Of a stretch of 64,000 bases of DNA, positions 25,916 to 37,063 are shown in pieces. Position 1 is the stretch's first letter. Each line of letters opens with the position of its first letter. Position numbers and translations under genes: made by a program. Under the pieces are notes generated by a model that was given only the letters and a program-made list of their open reading frames with translations, searched no databases and was not told where the DNA came from. The stretch spans positions 2,987,501 to 3,051,500 of the forward strand of contig NZ_CP125619.1 of the NCBI RefSeq assembly GCF_030053115.1. The letters run 5' to 3'. The DNA comes from Pseudomonas svalbardensis (GTDB lineage Bacteria; Pseudomonadota; Gammaproteobacteria; Pseudomonadales; Pseudomonadaceae).

Positions 25916-26286
25916 GACCTGGCGAAGGATCACTTCAACGCGCGGCTTTGCGCAGGGCCGGCATGGCCGGGGCCGATTTGCCCGCGCGCACCAGCGTGGC
26001 TGATTGGACGACTCGGCACTTCTAGGCCGTTACTGCGAAATCTCTTTCCTATCAAGCCTGTAGGACACGTCTGTTGACGCTAGCAGCTAACCCGGGGTTC
26101 GCCAGTCGAAAGGGGGAATCTTTGGTTTTTTGTGCACGCTTGTGGGGATTGTGTGTACTAAAAGGTTAACGCGAAACGGGGGGTGGAGATGCGTGAGGCA
26201 AAAAAGCAATCGCGGTCACGCCTCGCTCTTATGAGGCTCCGACATGTTGATCAATCCCACGCAGGTGCATGGGATAGATCCGTTAC
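25916..26286. other. 371 bp without a gene downstream of repeat copy B
   Basis: No convincing reading frame: a plus frame at 26183-26479 is antisense to the YciI-like gene. No terminator with a T run was found. The area near 26150-26280 is where transcripts of the minus-strand YciI-like gene should end. Confidence 0.4.
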
Positions 26287-26712
26287 TCAGCGTTTCTTCA
26301 CCTGCGTACGCAGCCGTTCTTCCTGCTCCCGCAATTCAGGTGTGAACTCGGCCCCGAAATCTTCGGCCTCGTACACCTGGCGAATCTCGATCTCGGCGTC
26401 GGTGCCTGGCATCGGGTTGGGGCAGCGCTTGACCCACTCGATCGCTTCCTGTTTCGACTTCACCTGCCACAGCCAGTAGCCGGCGATCAGCTCCTTGGTT
26501 TCGGCGAACGGGCCATCGATCACCGTGCGCTTTTCACCCGAGAATCGCACCCGGGCGCCCTTGCTGCTGGGTTGCAGGCCATCGCACTCGATGAGGATGC
26601 CGGCTTTGACCAGTTCCTCGTTGTAGTTGCCCATCGCGGTCATCAGTTCCTCGCTGGGCAGCACACCGGCCTCGGAATCCTGGCTGGCTTTCACAATGAT
26701 CATGAATCGCAT
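26287..26712 (-). CDS. YciI-like (DGPF-domain) protein
   Basis: The protein has 141 residues from ATG 26712. The start MRFMIIVKA and the block VIDGPFAETKELIAGYWLW define the DGPF/YCII-related family, a small ferredoxin-like fold often linked to ECF sigma factors. No sigma factor gene is next to it here. The C-terminal 25 residues (EFTPELREQEERLRTQVKKR) form a charged helix. The precise role is unknown. Confidence 0.9.
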   Translation of the reverse strand: MRFMIIVKASQDSEAGVLPSEELMTAMGNYNEELVKAGILIECDGLQPSSKGARVRFSGEKRTVIDGPFAETKELIAGYWLWQVKSKQEAIEWVKRCPNPMPGTDAEIEIRQVYEAEDFGAEFTPELREQEERLRTQVKKR

Positions 26713-26976
26713 GGTCTTATCTCCGCTGGATGTGAGTGACTCACTGGCTAGTCGAATGGCCGTTGCCCGAATCGACAATGCTTCTTACGGAAGATCGCCG
26801 AAAAGCAGATTTGTTTCTCGACACTAAACTCGCTATGCGGTGATGGGGGCGGTTTGTATCCAATGTGTGCGACGACACTTCACAATTTGTATCTGGGCAT
26901 AGGTCGTCGGGCCATTTCGTGGTTAACTTCGGCCTCTTCAAAATTCTCTACAACAACGTTCAGAAGGACTCCGTTC

Positions 26977-27477
26977 ATGGCTCAAGTCACTCTTAAAGGC
27001 TCCCCGGTTCAAGTCAACGGCCAACTGCCACAAGCCGGTTCCAAGGCGCCAGCCTTTTCCCTGGTTGCCGGCAATCTGTCCGACGTGACCCTGGCGAGCT
27101 TCGCCGGCAAGCGCAAAGTGCTGAACATCTTCCCAAGCGTTGACACCCCGACCTGCGCCACTTCGGTTCGCAAGTTCAACGCCCAGGCCAGTGATGTCGC
27201 CAACACTGTCGTGCTGTGCATCTCCGCTGACCTGCCGTTCGCTCAAGCGCGCTTTTGCGGCGCCGAAGGCCTGGAAAACGTACAAAACCTGTCGACCCTG
27301 CGCGGTGCCGAGTTCATCGAGAACTACGGCGTTGCCATCGCTGACGGCCCGCTCAAAGGCCTGACCGCCCGTGCCGTCGTGGTTCTGGACGAAAACGACA
27401 ACGTTCTGCACAGCGAACTGGTCAAGGAAATCGCTGAAGAACCGAACTACGAAGCAGCACTCGCCGTTCTGAAGTAA
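26977..27477 (+). CDS. tpx: thiol peroxidase
   Basis: The protein has 166 residues from ATG 26977, with AGAAGGA about 10 bp upstream. It is an atypical 2-Cys peroxiredoxin: peroxidatic cysteine C60 in DTPTCATSV and resolving cysteine C94 in ARFCGAEGL, the Tpx spacing. It reduces hydrogen peroxide and alkyl hydroperoxides with thioredoxin. The length equals the family norm. An extra cysteine, C81, sits between the two. Monocistronic; it is followed by a complex palindromic element. Confidence 0.96.
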   Translation: MAQVTLKGSPVQVNGQLPQAGSKAPAFSLVAGNLSDVTLASFAGKRKVLNIFPSVDTPTCATSVRKFNAQASDVANTVVLCISADLPFAQARFCGAEGLENVQNLSTLRGAEFIENYGVAIADGPLKGLTARAVVVLDENDNVLHSELVKEIAEEPNYEAALAVLK

Positions 27478-27504
27478 GCGTCGTTTTACAATTGTTAACG
27501 GCCT

Positions 27505-27772
27505 AGGGGGCGTTCTCACTGAATTTCCCCGCCGCGTTGTCGCCTTAAAGCGGGCCAGGCAAGGCGCAGGCCGCTGGTAATGGTTGTTCCCTTCCCAAGG
27601 CCTGCAACGCAGGCTGGCCCGCTTTAAGGCACAACCCGAAGGGCCGGGCCTGCTGTTGTGCAGGGCTGCGTTGCTCGAAGCTTATTTGGAATGACCAAAC
27701 CACGCTTCTCGCGCCTTGCCCTGCACAACAGCAGACCCGGCGCGGCGGGGAAATTCAGTGAGAACGCCCCCT
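27505..27772. repeat. 268-bp nested palindromic element (MITE-like)
   Basis: The ends are a perfect 32-bp inverted repeat (27505-27536 and 27741-27772). Inside are two further hairpins in tandem: 27542-27560 with 27612-27630 (19 bp, one mismatch) and 27644-27666 with 27718-27740 (23 bp, one mismatch that is a G-U in RNA). A single strand can therefore fold into a stem with two side arms. It encodes no protein. It fills the 442-bp gap between tpx and muxA; the rest of the gap shows nothing else. It may be a non-autonomous mobile element or structured repeat; no target duplication longer than 2 bp is visible. Confidence 0.88.
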
Positions 27773-27919
27773 CTGTCCAGGCCGTTTTCATTTGTGATTC
27801 AGTGTCTTGGCAAAACATCCTGTTACGTAAGCCGAAGGTAAATTGCCGGTAAAGCCGCTTTGCTTAATGCCCGCCAGTGCTTATCGTTCAGCCTCCTGTA
27901 GAAGAAGCCCACGCGCCCA

Positions 27920-29236
27920 ATGGTTGATCATTCCATGCAATCCTCCGTTTCCCGTAGTCCCCGTCGCTGGCTGTTCGGCCTGCTTGTCCTGTTGGTCATC
28001 GCTGGCCTGTGCTGGAAATTCTGGCCCGTCGGCACTGCCCAAAAAGAGGGCGCAGGGCAAAAAGCCGTTGCCGGGCAAACCGGCAGGTCGGGGGGAATGC
28101 GTCCCGGTTTCGGCGGGGCGACCGGGCCGGTTCCAGTGCGTGTCGCGCCAGCGGTCAAGGGTGACTTCCCGCTGTACTACAAGGCGCTGGGCACCGTGAC
28201 GGCGCTGAACACCATCAATGTGCGCAGCCGCGTCGGAGGTGAGCTGATGAAGATCTCCTTCGAGGAAGGGCAGATGGTCAAGGCTGGCGATCTGCTGGCT
28301 GAAATCGACCCGCGTCCGTACCAGAACGCCTTGCTTCAGGCCGAAGGCACGTTGCTGCAGAACCAGGCACAACTGAAAAACGCCCAGGTCGATGTGGAAC
28401 GCTATCGCGGCCTGTATCGCGAAGACAGTATCGCCAAGCAGACCCTGGACACCGCCGAAGCGCTGGTGGGCCAGTATCAGGGCACGGTCAAAACCAATCA
28501 GGCGGCGGTCAACGACGCCAAGCTCAATCTGGAATTCACCAAGATCCGCGCCCCGATTGCCGGGCGTGTGGGCTTGCGTCAGCTGGATGTCGGCAATCTG
28601 GTGGCAGCCAACGACACCACCGCGCTGGTGATCATCACCCAGACCCAACCGATCAGCGTTGCCTTCACCTTGCCGGAAAACAGCCTCGACGTCGTACTGG
28701 CCCGCTATCGCACCGGCGCCAAATTGCCCGCCGAAGCCTGGGACCGTGGCGACACCAAGTTGCAGGCCACCGGCGTCTTGCAGAGCCTCGATAACCAGAT
28801 CGACGTGACCACCGGCACCCTGAAATTCAAGGCTCGCTACGAGAACCGCGATCAGGCGCTGTTCCCCAATCAGTTTGTCAACGTTCATCTTTTGGCCGAC
28901 ACCCTCAAAGGAGTGGTCCTCGCACCCTCGGCGGCAATTCAGTTCGGCACCAACGGTACTTTTGTCTATGCGCTGGATGGCGACAAGAAAGTCACGATCC
29001 GTCAGTTGAAAGTCGGCGCCAGTGACGGCGAAAACACCGTCATTACCGAAGGCTTGGCCGCAGGTGATCGCGTCGTGCTGGAAGGCACCGACCGCCTGAA
29101 AGAGGGCAGCGAAGTCGAAGTGGTCTACGATAGCAAGGACGTACCGACCACCCCGACTGAACACCTGCAAGGCAAGTCGGCCACCACCGCGCCTGACGCG
29201 ACAGTCACCGACAAGGCGAAAAAGGGCGGCGCATGA
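27920..29236 (+). CDS. muxA: RND efflux periplasmic adaptor MuxA/MdtA-like
   Basis: The protein has 438 residues from ATG 27920; ATG 27935 is an alternative and neither has a strong ribosome site. An N-terminal anchor or signal ([19 protein letters not shown]) is followed by the membrane-fusion-protein fold: lipoyl half-motif [20 protein letters not shown], a coiled-coil hairpin (about 130-200), the second lipoyl half [20 protein letters not shown], and beta-barrel and membrane-proximal domains. It links the MuxB/MuxC pump to the outer-membrane channel. Its TGA overlaps the muxB ATG by 4 bp. By gene order and family this is MuxABC-OpmB, a heteromeric RND system. Confidence 0.93.
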   Translation: MVDHSMQSSVSRSPRRWLFGLLVLLVIAGLCWKFWPVGTAQKEGAGQKAVAGQTGRSGGMRPGFGGATGPVPVRVAPAVKGDFPLYYKALGTVTALNTINVRSRVGGELMKISFEEGQMVKAGDLLAEIDPRPYQNALLQAEGTLLQNQAQLKNAQVDVERYRGLYREDSIAKQTLDTAEALVGQYQGTVKTNQAAVNDAKLNLEFTKIRAPIAGRVGLRQLDVGNLVAANDTTALVIITQTQPISVAFTLPENSLDVVLARYRTGAKLPAEAWDRGDTKLQATGVLQSLDNQIDVTTGTLKFKARYENRDQALFPNQFVNVHLLADTLKGVVLAPSAAIQFGTNGTFVYALDGDKKVTIRQLKVGASDGENTVITEGLAAGDRVVLEGTDRLKEGSEVEVVYDSKDVPTTPTEHLQGKSATTAPDATVTDKAKKGGA

Positions 29237-32200
29237 ACATCTCGCGGCTGTTCATCCTTCGCCCGGTCGCCACGACCCTGAGCATGCTGGCCATTATCCT
29301 GGCCGGCGTGATCGCCTATCGGCTGTTGCCGGTGTCGGCATTGCCTCAGGTCGATTACCCGACCATCCGCGTCATGACGCTGTACCCCGGCGCCAGCCCG
29401 GATGTCATGACCAGCGCCGTGACCGCGCCGCTTGAGCGTCAATTCGGGCAGATGCCCGGCCTGACCCAAATGGCTTCGACCAGTTCCGGCGGCGCTTCAG
29501 TGCTGACCCTGCGTTTCAGCCTCGACATCAACATGGACGTCGCTGAGCAGCAGGTGCAGGCGGCGATCAACGCTGCGACCAATTTGCTGCCCAAGGACCT
29601 GCCGGCGCCGCCGGTGTACAACAAGGTCAACCCGGCGGACACCCCGGTGCTGACCCTGGCCATCACGTCCAAGACCATGCTGCTGCCCAAGCTCAATGAC
29701 TTGGTCGACACGCGCATGGCGCAGAAAATCGCCCAGATCAGCGGCGTCGGCATGGTCAGCATTGCCGGCGGCCAGCGTCAGGCGGTGCGAATCAAGGTCA
29801 ATCCCGAGGCGCTGGCCGCCAATGGCTTGAACCTCTCCGACGTGCGAACCCTGATCGGCGCATCCAACGTCAACCAACCCAAGGGCAACTTCGACGGCCC
29901 GACCCGGGTGTCGATGCTCGATGCAAACGATCAACTGACCTCGCCCAAAGACTACGCCAATCTGATTCTCACCTACGCCAACGGCGCGCCGTTGCGGCTC
30001 AAGGACGTGGCAGAGATCGTCGATGGCGCGGAAAACGAACGTCTGGCGGCGTGGGCCAACGAAAGTCAGGCCGTGCTGCTGAACATCCAGCGTCAGCCTG
30101 GCGCCAACGTCATCGAAGTGGTTGACCGGATCAAAGCCCTGCTGCCGAGCATCACCGACAACCTGCCGGCCGGTCTCGAAGTCACTGTGCTGACCGACCG
30201 CACCCAGACCATCCGTGCCTCGGTCACCGACGTGCAGCACGAATTGTTGATCGCCATTGCGCTGGTCGTGATGGTGACCTTCCTGTTCCTGCGTCGGGTC
30301 AGCGCCACGATCATTCCGTCGGTCGCGGTCCCACTGTCGCTGATCGGCACCTTCGGCGTGATGTACCTCGCGGGTTTCTCGGTCAACAACCTGACCCTGA
30401 TGGCACTGACCATCGCCACCGGTTTCGTGGTGGACGATGCGATCGTCATGCTGGAGAACATTTCCCGATTTATCGAAGAGGGCGAGAGCCCCCTGAATGC
30501 GGCGCTCAAGGGCGCCAAACAGATCGGCTTCACGCTGATCTCCCTGACCCTGTCGCTGATCGCGGTGCTGATTCCGTTGCTGTTCATGGCCGACGTGGTG
30601 GGGCGGTTGTTCCGCGAATTTGCCATCACCCTGGCGGTGGCGATCCTGATCTCCCTGGTGGTGTCCCTGACACTGACGCCGATGATGTGCGCTCGGTTGC
30701 TCAAGCGTGAACCCAAGGAAGAAGAACAAGGCCGTTTCTACCGAGCCAGCGGCGCCACAATTGATTGGATGATCGCGGCTTACGGGCGCAAGTTAAAGTG
30801 GGTTCTCAAGCATCAACCGCTGACCCTGATGGTGGCCATCGGCACGCTGGCGTTGACCGTATTCCTTTACATGGTGGTGCCCAAGGGCTTCTTTCCGGTG
30901 CAGGACACCGGGGTGATCCAGGGCATTTCCGAGGCGCCGCAGTCGATTTCCTTTGCGGCGATGAGCGAGCGTCAACAGGAGCTGGCCAAGGTGATCCTTG
31001 CCGATCCGGCAGTGGAAAGCTTGTCGTCCTACATCGGCGTCGACGGTGACAACTCGACGCTGAACAGCGGTCGTCTGCTGATCAACCTCAAATCCCACAG
31101 TAACCGCGACTTGAGCGCCACCGAAGTCATTGCCCGTCTGCAACCGGAACTGGACAAACTCACCGGCATTCGCCTGTTCATGCAGCCGGTGCAGGACCTG
31201 ACCATCGAAGACCGCGTCAGCCGCACCCAGTATCAATTCAGCATGTCGTCGCCGGATTCCGAGCTGCTCAGCCTGTGGAGCGGTCGTCTGGTGGAAGCAC
31301 TGGCCCAACGGCCGGAGCTGACCGACGTTGCCAGCGATTTGCAGGACAAAGGCTTGCAGGTTTATCTGGTGATTGACCGCGATGCGGCGTCGCGGGTCGG
31401 TGTGTCGGTGTCGAACATCACCGATGCGTTGTACGACGCCTTCGGTCAGCGGCAGATTTCCACCATTTACACCCAGGCCAGCCAGTACCGCGTGGTGCTG
31501 CAATCGCAGTCCGGCGAGAAGATCGGCCCGGATGCGCTGAATCAGATTCACGTGAAAACCACCGACGGCGGGCAAGTGCGTCTCTCCAGTCTGGCGCACA
31601 TCGAGGAGCGTCAGGCGCAACTGGCGATCACTCATATCGGGCAGTTTCCGGCAGTGATGATGTCCTTCAACCTCGCGCCCGGCGTGGCGCTGGGGCATGC
31701 GGTGGAGATCATCGACCAGGTGCAGAAGGACATCGGCATGCCGATTGGCGTACAGACCCAGTTCCAGGGCGCGGCCGAGGCTTTCCAGGCGTCGCTGTCG
31801 AGCACCTTGCTGCTGATTCTGGCGGCGGTGGTGACCATGTACATCGTGCTCGGTGTGCTTTACGAGAGCTACATCCACCCGATCACCATTCTCTCGACCT
31901 TGCCCTCGGCGGCGGTCGGCGCCTTGCTGGCATTGCTGTTGAGCGGGAATGACCTTGGCATGATCGCGATCATCGGCATCATTTTGTTGATCGGCATCGT
32001 GAAAAAGAACGCGATCATGATGATCGACTTCGCCCTCGACGCTGAACGCAATCAGGGCATGGACCCGGAAACGGCAATCTATCAGGCGGCACTGCTGCGT
32101 TTCCGGCCGATTCTGATGACCACACTGGCCGCGTTGTTCGGCGCGGTGCCACTGATGCTGGCGACCGGCTCCGGCGCGGAACTGCGTCAACCGTTGGGCC

Positions 32201-32337
32201 TGGTGATGGTGGGGGGCTTGTTGGTGAGTCAGGTGCTGACGCTGTTTACCACTCCGGTCATCTATCTGTATTTCGACCGCCTCGGTCGGCGCTGGGGTCG
32301 CAAGTCTGAAGCCGTGGAAGCGGTAGAACAGCCATGA
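29233..32337 (+). CDS. muxB: RND efflux pump subunit MuxB/MdtB-like
   Basis: The protein has 1,034 residues, the usual RND length. Twelve membrane spans and two large periplasmic loops are evident. The span-4 signature [16 protein letters not shown] holds the proton-relay aspartates; RND blocks [20 protein letters not shown] and [19 protein letters not shown] are present. MuxB-type proteins work as a heterotrimer with MuxC. It starts within the muxA stop and ends overlapping the muxC start by 4 bp, so the subunits are coordinately translated. Confidence 0.95.
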   Translation: MNISRLFILRPVATTLSMLAIILAGVIAYRLLPVSALPQVDYPTIRVMTLYPGASPDVMTSAVTAPLERQFGQMPGLTQMASTSSGGASVLTLRFSLDINMDVAEQQVQAAINAATNLLPKDLPAPPVYNKVNPADTPVLTLAITSKTMLLPKLNDLVDTRMAQKIAQISGVGMVSIAGGQRQAVRIKVNPEALAANGLNLSDVRTLIGASNVNQPKGNFDGPTRVSMLDANDQLTSPKDYANLILTYANGAPLRLKDVAEIVDGAENERLAAWANESQAVLLNIQRQPGANVIEVVDRIKALLPSITDNLPAGLEVTVLTDRTQTIRASVTDVQHELLIAIALVVMVTFLFLRRVSATIIPSVAVPLSLIGTFGVMYLAGFSVNNLTLMALTIATGFVVDDAIVMLENISRFIEEGESPLNAALKGAKQIGFTLISLTLSLIAVLIPLLFMADVVGRLFREFAITLAVAILISLVVSLTLTPMMCARLLKREPKEEEQGRFYRASGATIDWMIAAYGRKLKWVLKHQPLTLMVAIGTLALTVFLYMVVPKGFFPVQDTGVIQGISEAPQSISFAAMSERQQELAKVILADPAVESLSSYIGVDGDNSTLNSGRLLINLKSHSNRDLSATEVIARLQPELDKLTGIRLFMQPVQDLTIEDRVSRTQYQFSMSSPDSELLSLWSGRLVEALAQRPELTDVASDLQDKGLQVYLVIDRDAASRVGVSVSNITDALYDAFGQRQISTIYTQASQYRVVLQSQSGEKIGPDALNQIHVKTTDGGQVRLSSLAHIEERQAQLAITHIGQFPAVMMSFNLAPGVALGHAVEIIDQVQKDIGMPIGVQTQFQGAAEAFQASLSSTLLLILAAVVTMYIVLGVLYESYIHPITILSTLPSAAVGALLALLLSGNDLGMIAIIGIILLIGIVKKNAIMMIDFALDAERNQGMDPETAIYQAALLRFRPILMTTLAALFGAVPLMLATGSGAELRQPLGLVMVGGLLVSQVLTLFTTPVIYLYFDRLGRRWGRKSEAVEAVEQP

Positions 32338-35300
32338 ACCTGTCCGGACCTTTCATCAAGCGCCCGGTCGCGACGATGTTGCTGAGCCTGGCGATCCTGC
32401 TGCTGGGCGGCGTGAGCTTCGGCCTGTTGCCGGTGGCGCCGCTGCCGCAGATGGACTTTCCGGTGATCGTGGTCCAGGCGAGTCTGCCCGGTGCAAGCCC
32501 TGAGGTCATGGCCTCGACCGTGGCCACGCCGCTGGAGCGCTCCTTCGGCGCCATCGCCGGGGTCAACACCATGAGCAGCCGCTCCAGCCAGGGCTCGACC
32601 CGGGTGATTTTGCAGTTCGACCTCGACCGCGACATCAACGGCGCGGCGCGGGAAGTGCAGGCGGCGATCAACGCCTCGCGCAACCTGCTGCCGAGCGGGA
32701 TGCGCAGCATGCCGACCTACAAGAAGGTCAACCCGTCCCAGGCGCCGGTCATGGTGCTGTCGCTGACCTCCGACGTACTGGAAAAAGGCCAGCTCTACGA
32801 TTTGGCCTCGACGATTCTGTCCCAGAGCGTGTCTCAGGTGCAGGGTGTCGGCGAAGTGCAGATCGGCGGCAGCTCCTTGCCGGCGGTGCGCATCGAACTC
32901 GAACCGCAGGCGCTCAACCAATACGGCGTGGCGCTGGACGATGTGCGCAACACCATCGCCAACGCCAACGTGCGCCGGCCAAAAGGGTCGGTCGAAGATG
33001 GCCAGCGGCTGTGGCAGGTTCAGGCCAACGATCAACTGGAAAAAGCCAAGGATTACGAGTCGCTGATCATTCACTACGCGGACGGCGCGGCCCTGCGCCT
33101 GAAGGACGTGGCCAAGGTCAGCGACGGCGTCGAAGACCGCTACAACAGCGGTTTCTTCAACAACGACGCGGCGGTACTGCTGGTGATCAACCGCCAGGCC
33201 GGCGCCAACATCATCGAGACGGTCAACGAAATCAAGGCTCAACTGCCGGCGTTGCAGGCCGTGTTGCCGGCCAGCGTGAAGCTGAACGTGGCGATGGACC
33301 GGTCGCCGGTGATCAAGGCGACCTTGCACGAAGCGGAAATGACCCTGTTGATTGCCGTGGCGCTGGTGATTCTGGTGGTGTTCCTGTTCCTCGGTAACTT
33401 CCGCGCCTCGTTGATTCCTACCCTGGCGGTGCCTGTTTCCCTGGTCGGTACCTTTGCGGTGATGTACCTCTACGGATTCTCCCTGAACAATCTGTCGCTG
33501 ATGGCGCTGATTCTGGCCACCGGGCTGGTGGTGGACGATGCCATCGTGGTGCTGGAGAACATTTCCCGGCACATCGACAAAGGCGTACCGCCGATGAAGG
33601 CCGCGTACCTGGGGGCGCAGGAAGTCGGCTTCACCTTGCTGTCGATGAACGTCTCGCTGGTGGCAGTGTTCCTGTCGATCCTGTTCATGGGCGGGATCGT
33701 CGAAAGCCTGTTTCGCGAGTTTTCCATCACGCTGGCGGCGTCCATCGTAGTGTCACTGGTGGTCTCTCTGACGCTGACACCGATGCTCTGCGCCCGCTGG
33801 CTCAAGCCGCATACGCCGGGTGAGGAAAACCGTTTGCAGCGCTGGAGTCAGCGCGCCAACGAGTGGATGGTCGGCAAATACGCCACGAGCCTCGACTGGG
33901 TGCTGCGTCATCGCCGGTTGACCCTGCTTAGCCTGCTAGTGACAGTCGGCGTTAACATTGCACTGTATGTCGTTGTTCCTAAAACATTTATGCCTCAACA
34001 GGACACCGGTCAGCTGATCGGCTTCGTGCGCGGCGACGATGGGTTGTCGTTCAGCGTGATGCAGCCAAAAATGGAAACCTTCCGCCGCGCCGTGCTCAAG
34101 GATGACGCGGTGCAAAGCGTCGCCGGCTTCATCGGCGGCACCAACGGCACCAACAACGCCTTCATGCTGGTGCGGCTGAAGCCGATCAAGGAACGCAACC
34201 TGTCTGCGCAAAAGGTCATCGAACGCCTGCGCAAGGAAATGCCCAAGGTGGCCGGTGCACAGTTGATGCTGATGGCCGACCAGGACCTGCAATTTGGTGG
34301 CGGTCGCGAGCAAAGTACGTCGCAGTATTCGTACATCCTGCAAAGCGGTGATCTGGGTGCGTTGCGCGAGTGGTATCCGAAGGTTGTCACTGCGCTCAAG
34401 GCTTTGCCGGAGCTGACGGCGATTGACGCCCGAGAAGGCCGTGGCGCGCAGCAAGTAACGTTGATTGTCGATCGTGATCAGGCCAAACGCCTGGGTGTCG
34501 ACATGGACATGGTCACCTCGGTGCTGAACAACGCCTACAGTCAGCGACAGATTTCGACGATTTACGACAGCCTCAACCAGTATCAGGTAGTGATGGAGGT
34601 CAACCCGAAATATGCCCAGGACCCGATCACGCTCAATCAGGTTCAGGTGATCACCGCCGACGGCGCGCGGATTCCGTTGTCGACCATCGCCCATTACGAA
34701 AACAGCCTGGAAGACGATCGGGTCAGCCACGAAGGCCAGTTCGCTTCGGAAAGCATTGCTTTCGACATGGCCGACGGGGTGACGGTGGAGCAGGGCACGG
34801 CCGCCATCGAGCGGGCGATCGCCAAGGTGGGTCTGCCGGAAGGTGTCATTGCGAAAATGGCCGGCACCGCCGATGCCTTCGCCGCGACCCAGAAGAGCCA
34901 ACCGTGGATGATTCTCGGCGCGCTGGTGGCGGTTTATCTGGTGCTCGGTGTGCTGTATGAAAGCTACATCCATCCGCTGACCATTCTTTCGACCTTGCCG
35001 TCGGCCGGGGTCGGCGCGTTGCTTTCGATTTATGCGCTGGGCGGTGAGTTCAGCCTGATCTCGTTGCTCGGGTTGTTCCTGCTGATCGGCGTGGTGAAGA
35101 AAAACGCCATTCTGATGATCGACCTGGCGTTGCAGTTGGAACGGCATCAGGGCATGGCGCCGCTGGAATCGATTCGCAGCGCTTGCCTGCAACGTCTGCG
35201 GCCGATTCTGATGACCACCCTGGCGGCGATCCTCGGCGCATTGCCGTTGCTGCTGAGCCGCGCCGAAGGGGCGGAAATGCGTCAACCGCTGGGCCTGACC

Positions 35301-35441
35301 ATTATCGGCGGGCTGATCTTCAGCCAGGTGCTGACCCTTTACACCACCCCGGTGGTTTACCTGTATCTCGACAAACTGCGCCATCGCTTCAACCACTGGC
35401 GTGGGGTGCGTACCGATGCTGCTCTGGAAACTCCGCTATGA
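32334..35441 (+). CDS. muxC: RND efflux pump subunit MuxC/MdtC-like
   Basis: The protein has 1,035 residues with the same fold as MuxB and paralogous to it. The proton-relay segment reads [21 protein letters not shown], and the C-terminal blocks are [19 protein letters not shown] and [19 protein letters not shown]. Overlaps of 4 bp (ATGA) on both sides tie it to muxB and opmB. In P. aeruginosa the homologous system exports aztreonam, macrolides, novobiocin and tetracycline; the range of this one is unknown. Confidence 0.95.
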   Translation: MNLSGPFIKRPVATMLLSLAILLLGGVSFGLLPVAPLPQMDFPVIVVQASLPGASPEVMASTVATPLERSFGAIAGVNTMSSRSSQGSTRVILQFDLDRDINGAAREVQAAINASRNLLPSGMRSMPTYKKVNPSQAPVMVLSLTSDVLEKGQLYDLASTILSQSVSQVQGVGEVQIGGSSLPAVRIELEPQALNQYGVALDDVRNTIANANVRRPKGSVEDGQRLWQVQANDQLEKAKDYESLIIHYADGAALRLKDVAKVSDGVEDRYNSGFFNNDAAVLLVINRQAGANIIETVNEIKAQLPALQAVLPASVKLNVAMDRSPVIKATLHEAEMTLLIAVALVILVVFLFLGNFRASLIPTLAVPVSLVGTFAVMYLYGFSLNNLSLMALILATGLVVDDAIVVLENISRHIDKGVPPMKAAYLGAQEVGFTLLSMNVSLVAVFLSILFMGGIVESLFREFSITLAASIVVSLVVSLTLTPMLCARWLKPHTPGEENRLQRWSQRANEWMVGKYATSLDWVLRHRRLTLLSLLVTVGVNIALYVVVPKTFMPQQDTGQLIGFVRGDDGLSFSVMQPKMETFRRAVLKDDAVQSVAGFIGGTNGTNNAFMLVRLKPIKERNLSAQKVIERLRKEMPKVAGAQLMLMADQDLQFGGGREQSTSQYSYILQSGDLGALREWYPKVVTALKALPELTAIDAREGRGAQQVTLIVDRDQAKRLGVDMDMVTSVLNNAYSQRQISTIYDSLNQYQVVMEVNPKYAQDPITLNQVQVITADGARIPLSTIAHYENSLEDDRVSHEGQFASESIAFDMADGVTVEQGTAAIERAIAKVGLPEGVIAKMAGTADAFAATQKSQPWMILGALVAVYLVLGVLYESYIHPLTILSTLPSAGVGALLSIYALGGEFSLISLLGLFLLIGVVKKNAILMIDLALQLERHQGMAPLESIRSACLQRLRPILMTTLAAILGALPLLLSRAEGAEMRQPLGLTIIGGLIFSQVLTLYTTPVVYLYLDKLRHRFNHWRGVRTDAALETPL

Positions 35442-36916
35442 CTGACCGTTCGCTTATCACTCTGGCTGCACCGCTGGTAACGGCCCGAGGCTCGCGTTTG
35501 TGGAGCCTGGCGCTGTGCGTGGCGATGCTCAGCGCCTGCGCTATCGGCCCGGATTACCAGCGCCCGCAAGCGGCTGCGCCGGCGCAATACAAGGAAGCGG
35601 CAGGCTGGCGTCAGGCCAAGCCCAGCGATTCCCTGGCCCGTGGCGCCTGGTGGGAGTTGTATGGCGATCAGCAGCTTAATGGCCTGATCGAAAAGCTTAA
35701 CAGTGCCAACCAGACCGTCGCGCAGTCCGAAGCCCAGTACCGTCAGGCCCAGGCCTTGGTGCGCAGTGCTCGTGGCGCGTTTTTTCCGACCGTGGACCTG
35801 ACTGTCGGGAAAAACCGCTCCAGCCAGGGCACCGGCAGCAGCAGTTCGAGCCTGACCAGTTCCTCCAGCGGGATTCGCGACACTTACACCGCACAGGCCG
35901 GGGTCAGTTGGGAAGCCGATGTTTGGGGCAAACTGCGACGAGGACTGGAAGCCGACACTGCCAACGCCGAGGCGAGTTATGCCGATCTGGCGGCGATGCG
36001 CTTGAGCCAACAGTCGGAAATGGTACAGAACTATCTGCAACTGCGCGTGATCGACGAGCAGAAACGCCTGCTGGAGGCGACGGTCGAGGCCTATCAGCGC
36101 TCGCTGACAATGACTGAAAACCAGTACCGCGCCGGTGTCTCCGGCAAGGACGCGGTGGCGCAGGCTCAGACTCAGCTCAAAAGCACCCAGGCTGACATGG
36201 TTGATCTGATCTGGCAGCGCGCCCAGTTCGAGAATGCCATTGCCGTTCTGATCGGGCTACCGCCGGCCGAGTTCAGCCTGGCTGAAAGCAAAGACATTCC
36301 TGCGTTGCCCGAGATACCGCTGAGCCTGCCTTCGCAATTGCTCGAGCGCCGCCCGGACATCGCCTCCGCTGAGCGCTCGGTGATGGCCGCCAACGCCAAC
36401 ATCGGCGTGGCCAAGGCGGCCTACTACCCGGACTTCACCCTGAGTCTGAACGGTGGTTACAGCAGCAGCACCTCTTCCAACTGGATCAGCGTGCCAAACC
36501 GCTTCTGGTCGGTCGGACCGCAATTAGCCATGACCTTGTTCGACGGCGGTCAGCGCTCTGCGGAAGTTGACCGCAGCGAAGCGGCCTACGACGAAACAGT
36601 GGCCAAGTACCGCCAGACCGTGCTCGATGGTTTCCGTGAGGTGGAAAACTATCTGGTGCAGCTCAAGGTCCTGGAAGACGAAGCGGGCGTGCGCCAGGAA
36701 GCGCTGGACGCGGCGCGAGAGTCCTTGCGCCTGACCCAGAACCAGTACAAGGCCGGTGTGATCGCTTATCTGGGCGTGGTGGTCGTTCAGGCCACAGCGT
36801 TGAACAATGAACGCAGCGTGCTGAGCCTGTTGCAGAGCCGGTTGATTGCCAGTGTGCAGTTGATCGCGGCATTGGGTGGTGGCTGGGATGGGGCGTTGCA
36901 AGTGAGCGAAAAATAG
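35438..36916 (+). CDS. opmB: outer-membrane efflux lipoprotein OpmB-like
   Basis: The protein has 492 residues from ATG 35438, which overlaps the muxC stop; the open frame begins earlier inside muxC but is not needed. A lipoprotein signal ends MLSA-C followed by AIGPDYQRP, the usual NodT/OprM start. Two repeated outer-membrane-factor domains carry SEAQYRQAQALVRSARGAFFPTVDL and its C-terminal counterpart ANIGVAKAAYYPDFTLSL. It forms the TolC-like exit duct. It is the last gene of muxABC-opmB; no clear terminator with a T run follows. Confidence 0.95.
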   Translation: MTDRSLITLAAPLVTARGSRLWSLALCVAMLSACAIGPDYQRPQAAAPAQYKEAAGWRQAKPSDSLARGAWWELYGDQQLNGLIEKLNSANQTVAQSEAQYRQAQALVRSARGAFFPTVDLTVGKNRSSQGTGSSSSSLTSSSSGIRDTYTAQAGVSWEADVWGKLRRGLEADTANAEASYADLAAMRLSQQSEMVQNYLQLRVIDEQKRLLEATVEAYQRSLTMTENQYRAGVSGKDAVAQAQTQLKSTQADMVDLIWQRAQFENAIAVLIGLPPAEFSLAESKDIPALPEIPLSLPSQLLERRPDIASAERSVMAANANIGVAKAAYYPDFTLSLNGGYSSSTSSNWISVPNRFWSVGPQLAMTLFDGGQRSAEVDRSEAAYDETVAKYRQTVLDGFREVENYLVQLKVLEDEAGVRQEALDAARESLRLTQNQYKAGVIAYLGVVVVQATALNNERSVLSLLQSRLIASVQLIAALGGGWDGALQVSEK

Positions 36917-37063
36917 TAGGCATCTGCCCCGATGTGAAACCTTAAAACCAACGTTTCATCGACTTGATGGCCATTTGCTTATTTTGTCGGTGCGTTCTTT
37001 TGCGCAATCAGTACAATCGCCCGATTTGCCCCCCGAGAACGGAGGGCTGTCGCGAGAAGTCTT

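Noticed and set aside
26183..26479. 98-residue plus-strand frame
   Set aside because: Mostly antisense to the YciI-like gene, with Ser/Arg-rich composition.
27505..27772. Interpretation of the nested palindrome as a simple transcription terminator for tpx
   Set aside because: The outer stem is 268 bp wide and lacks a following T run, so a terminator does not explain its structure, although it may affect transcription.
30793..32190. 465-residue minus-strand frame inside muxB
   Set aside because: Antisense to a conserved RND pump; Gln/His/Arg-rich with no domain.
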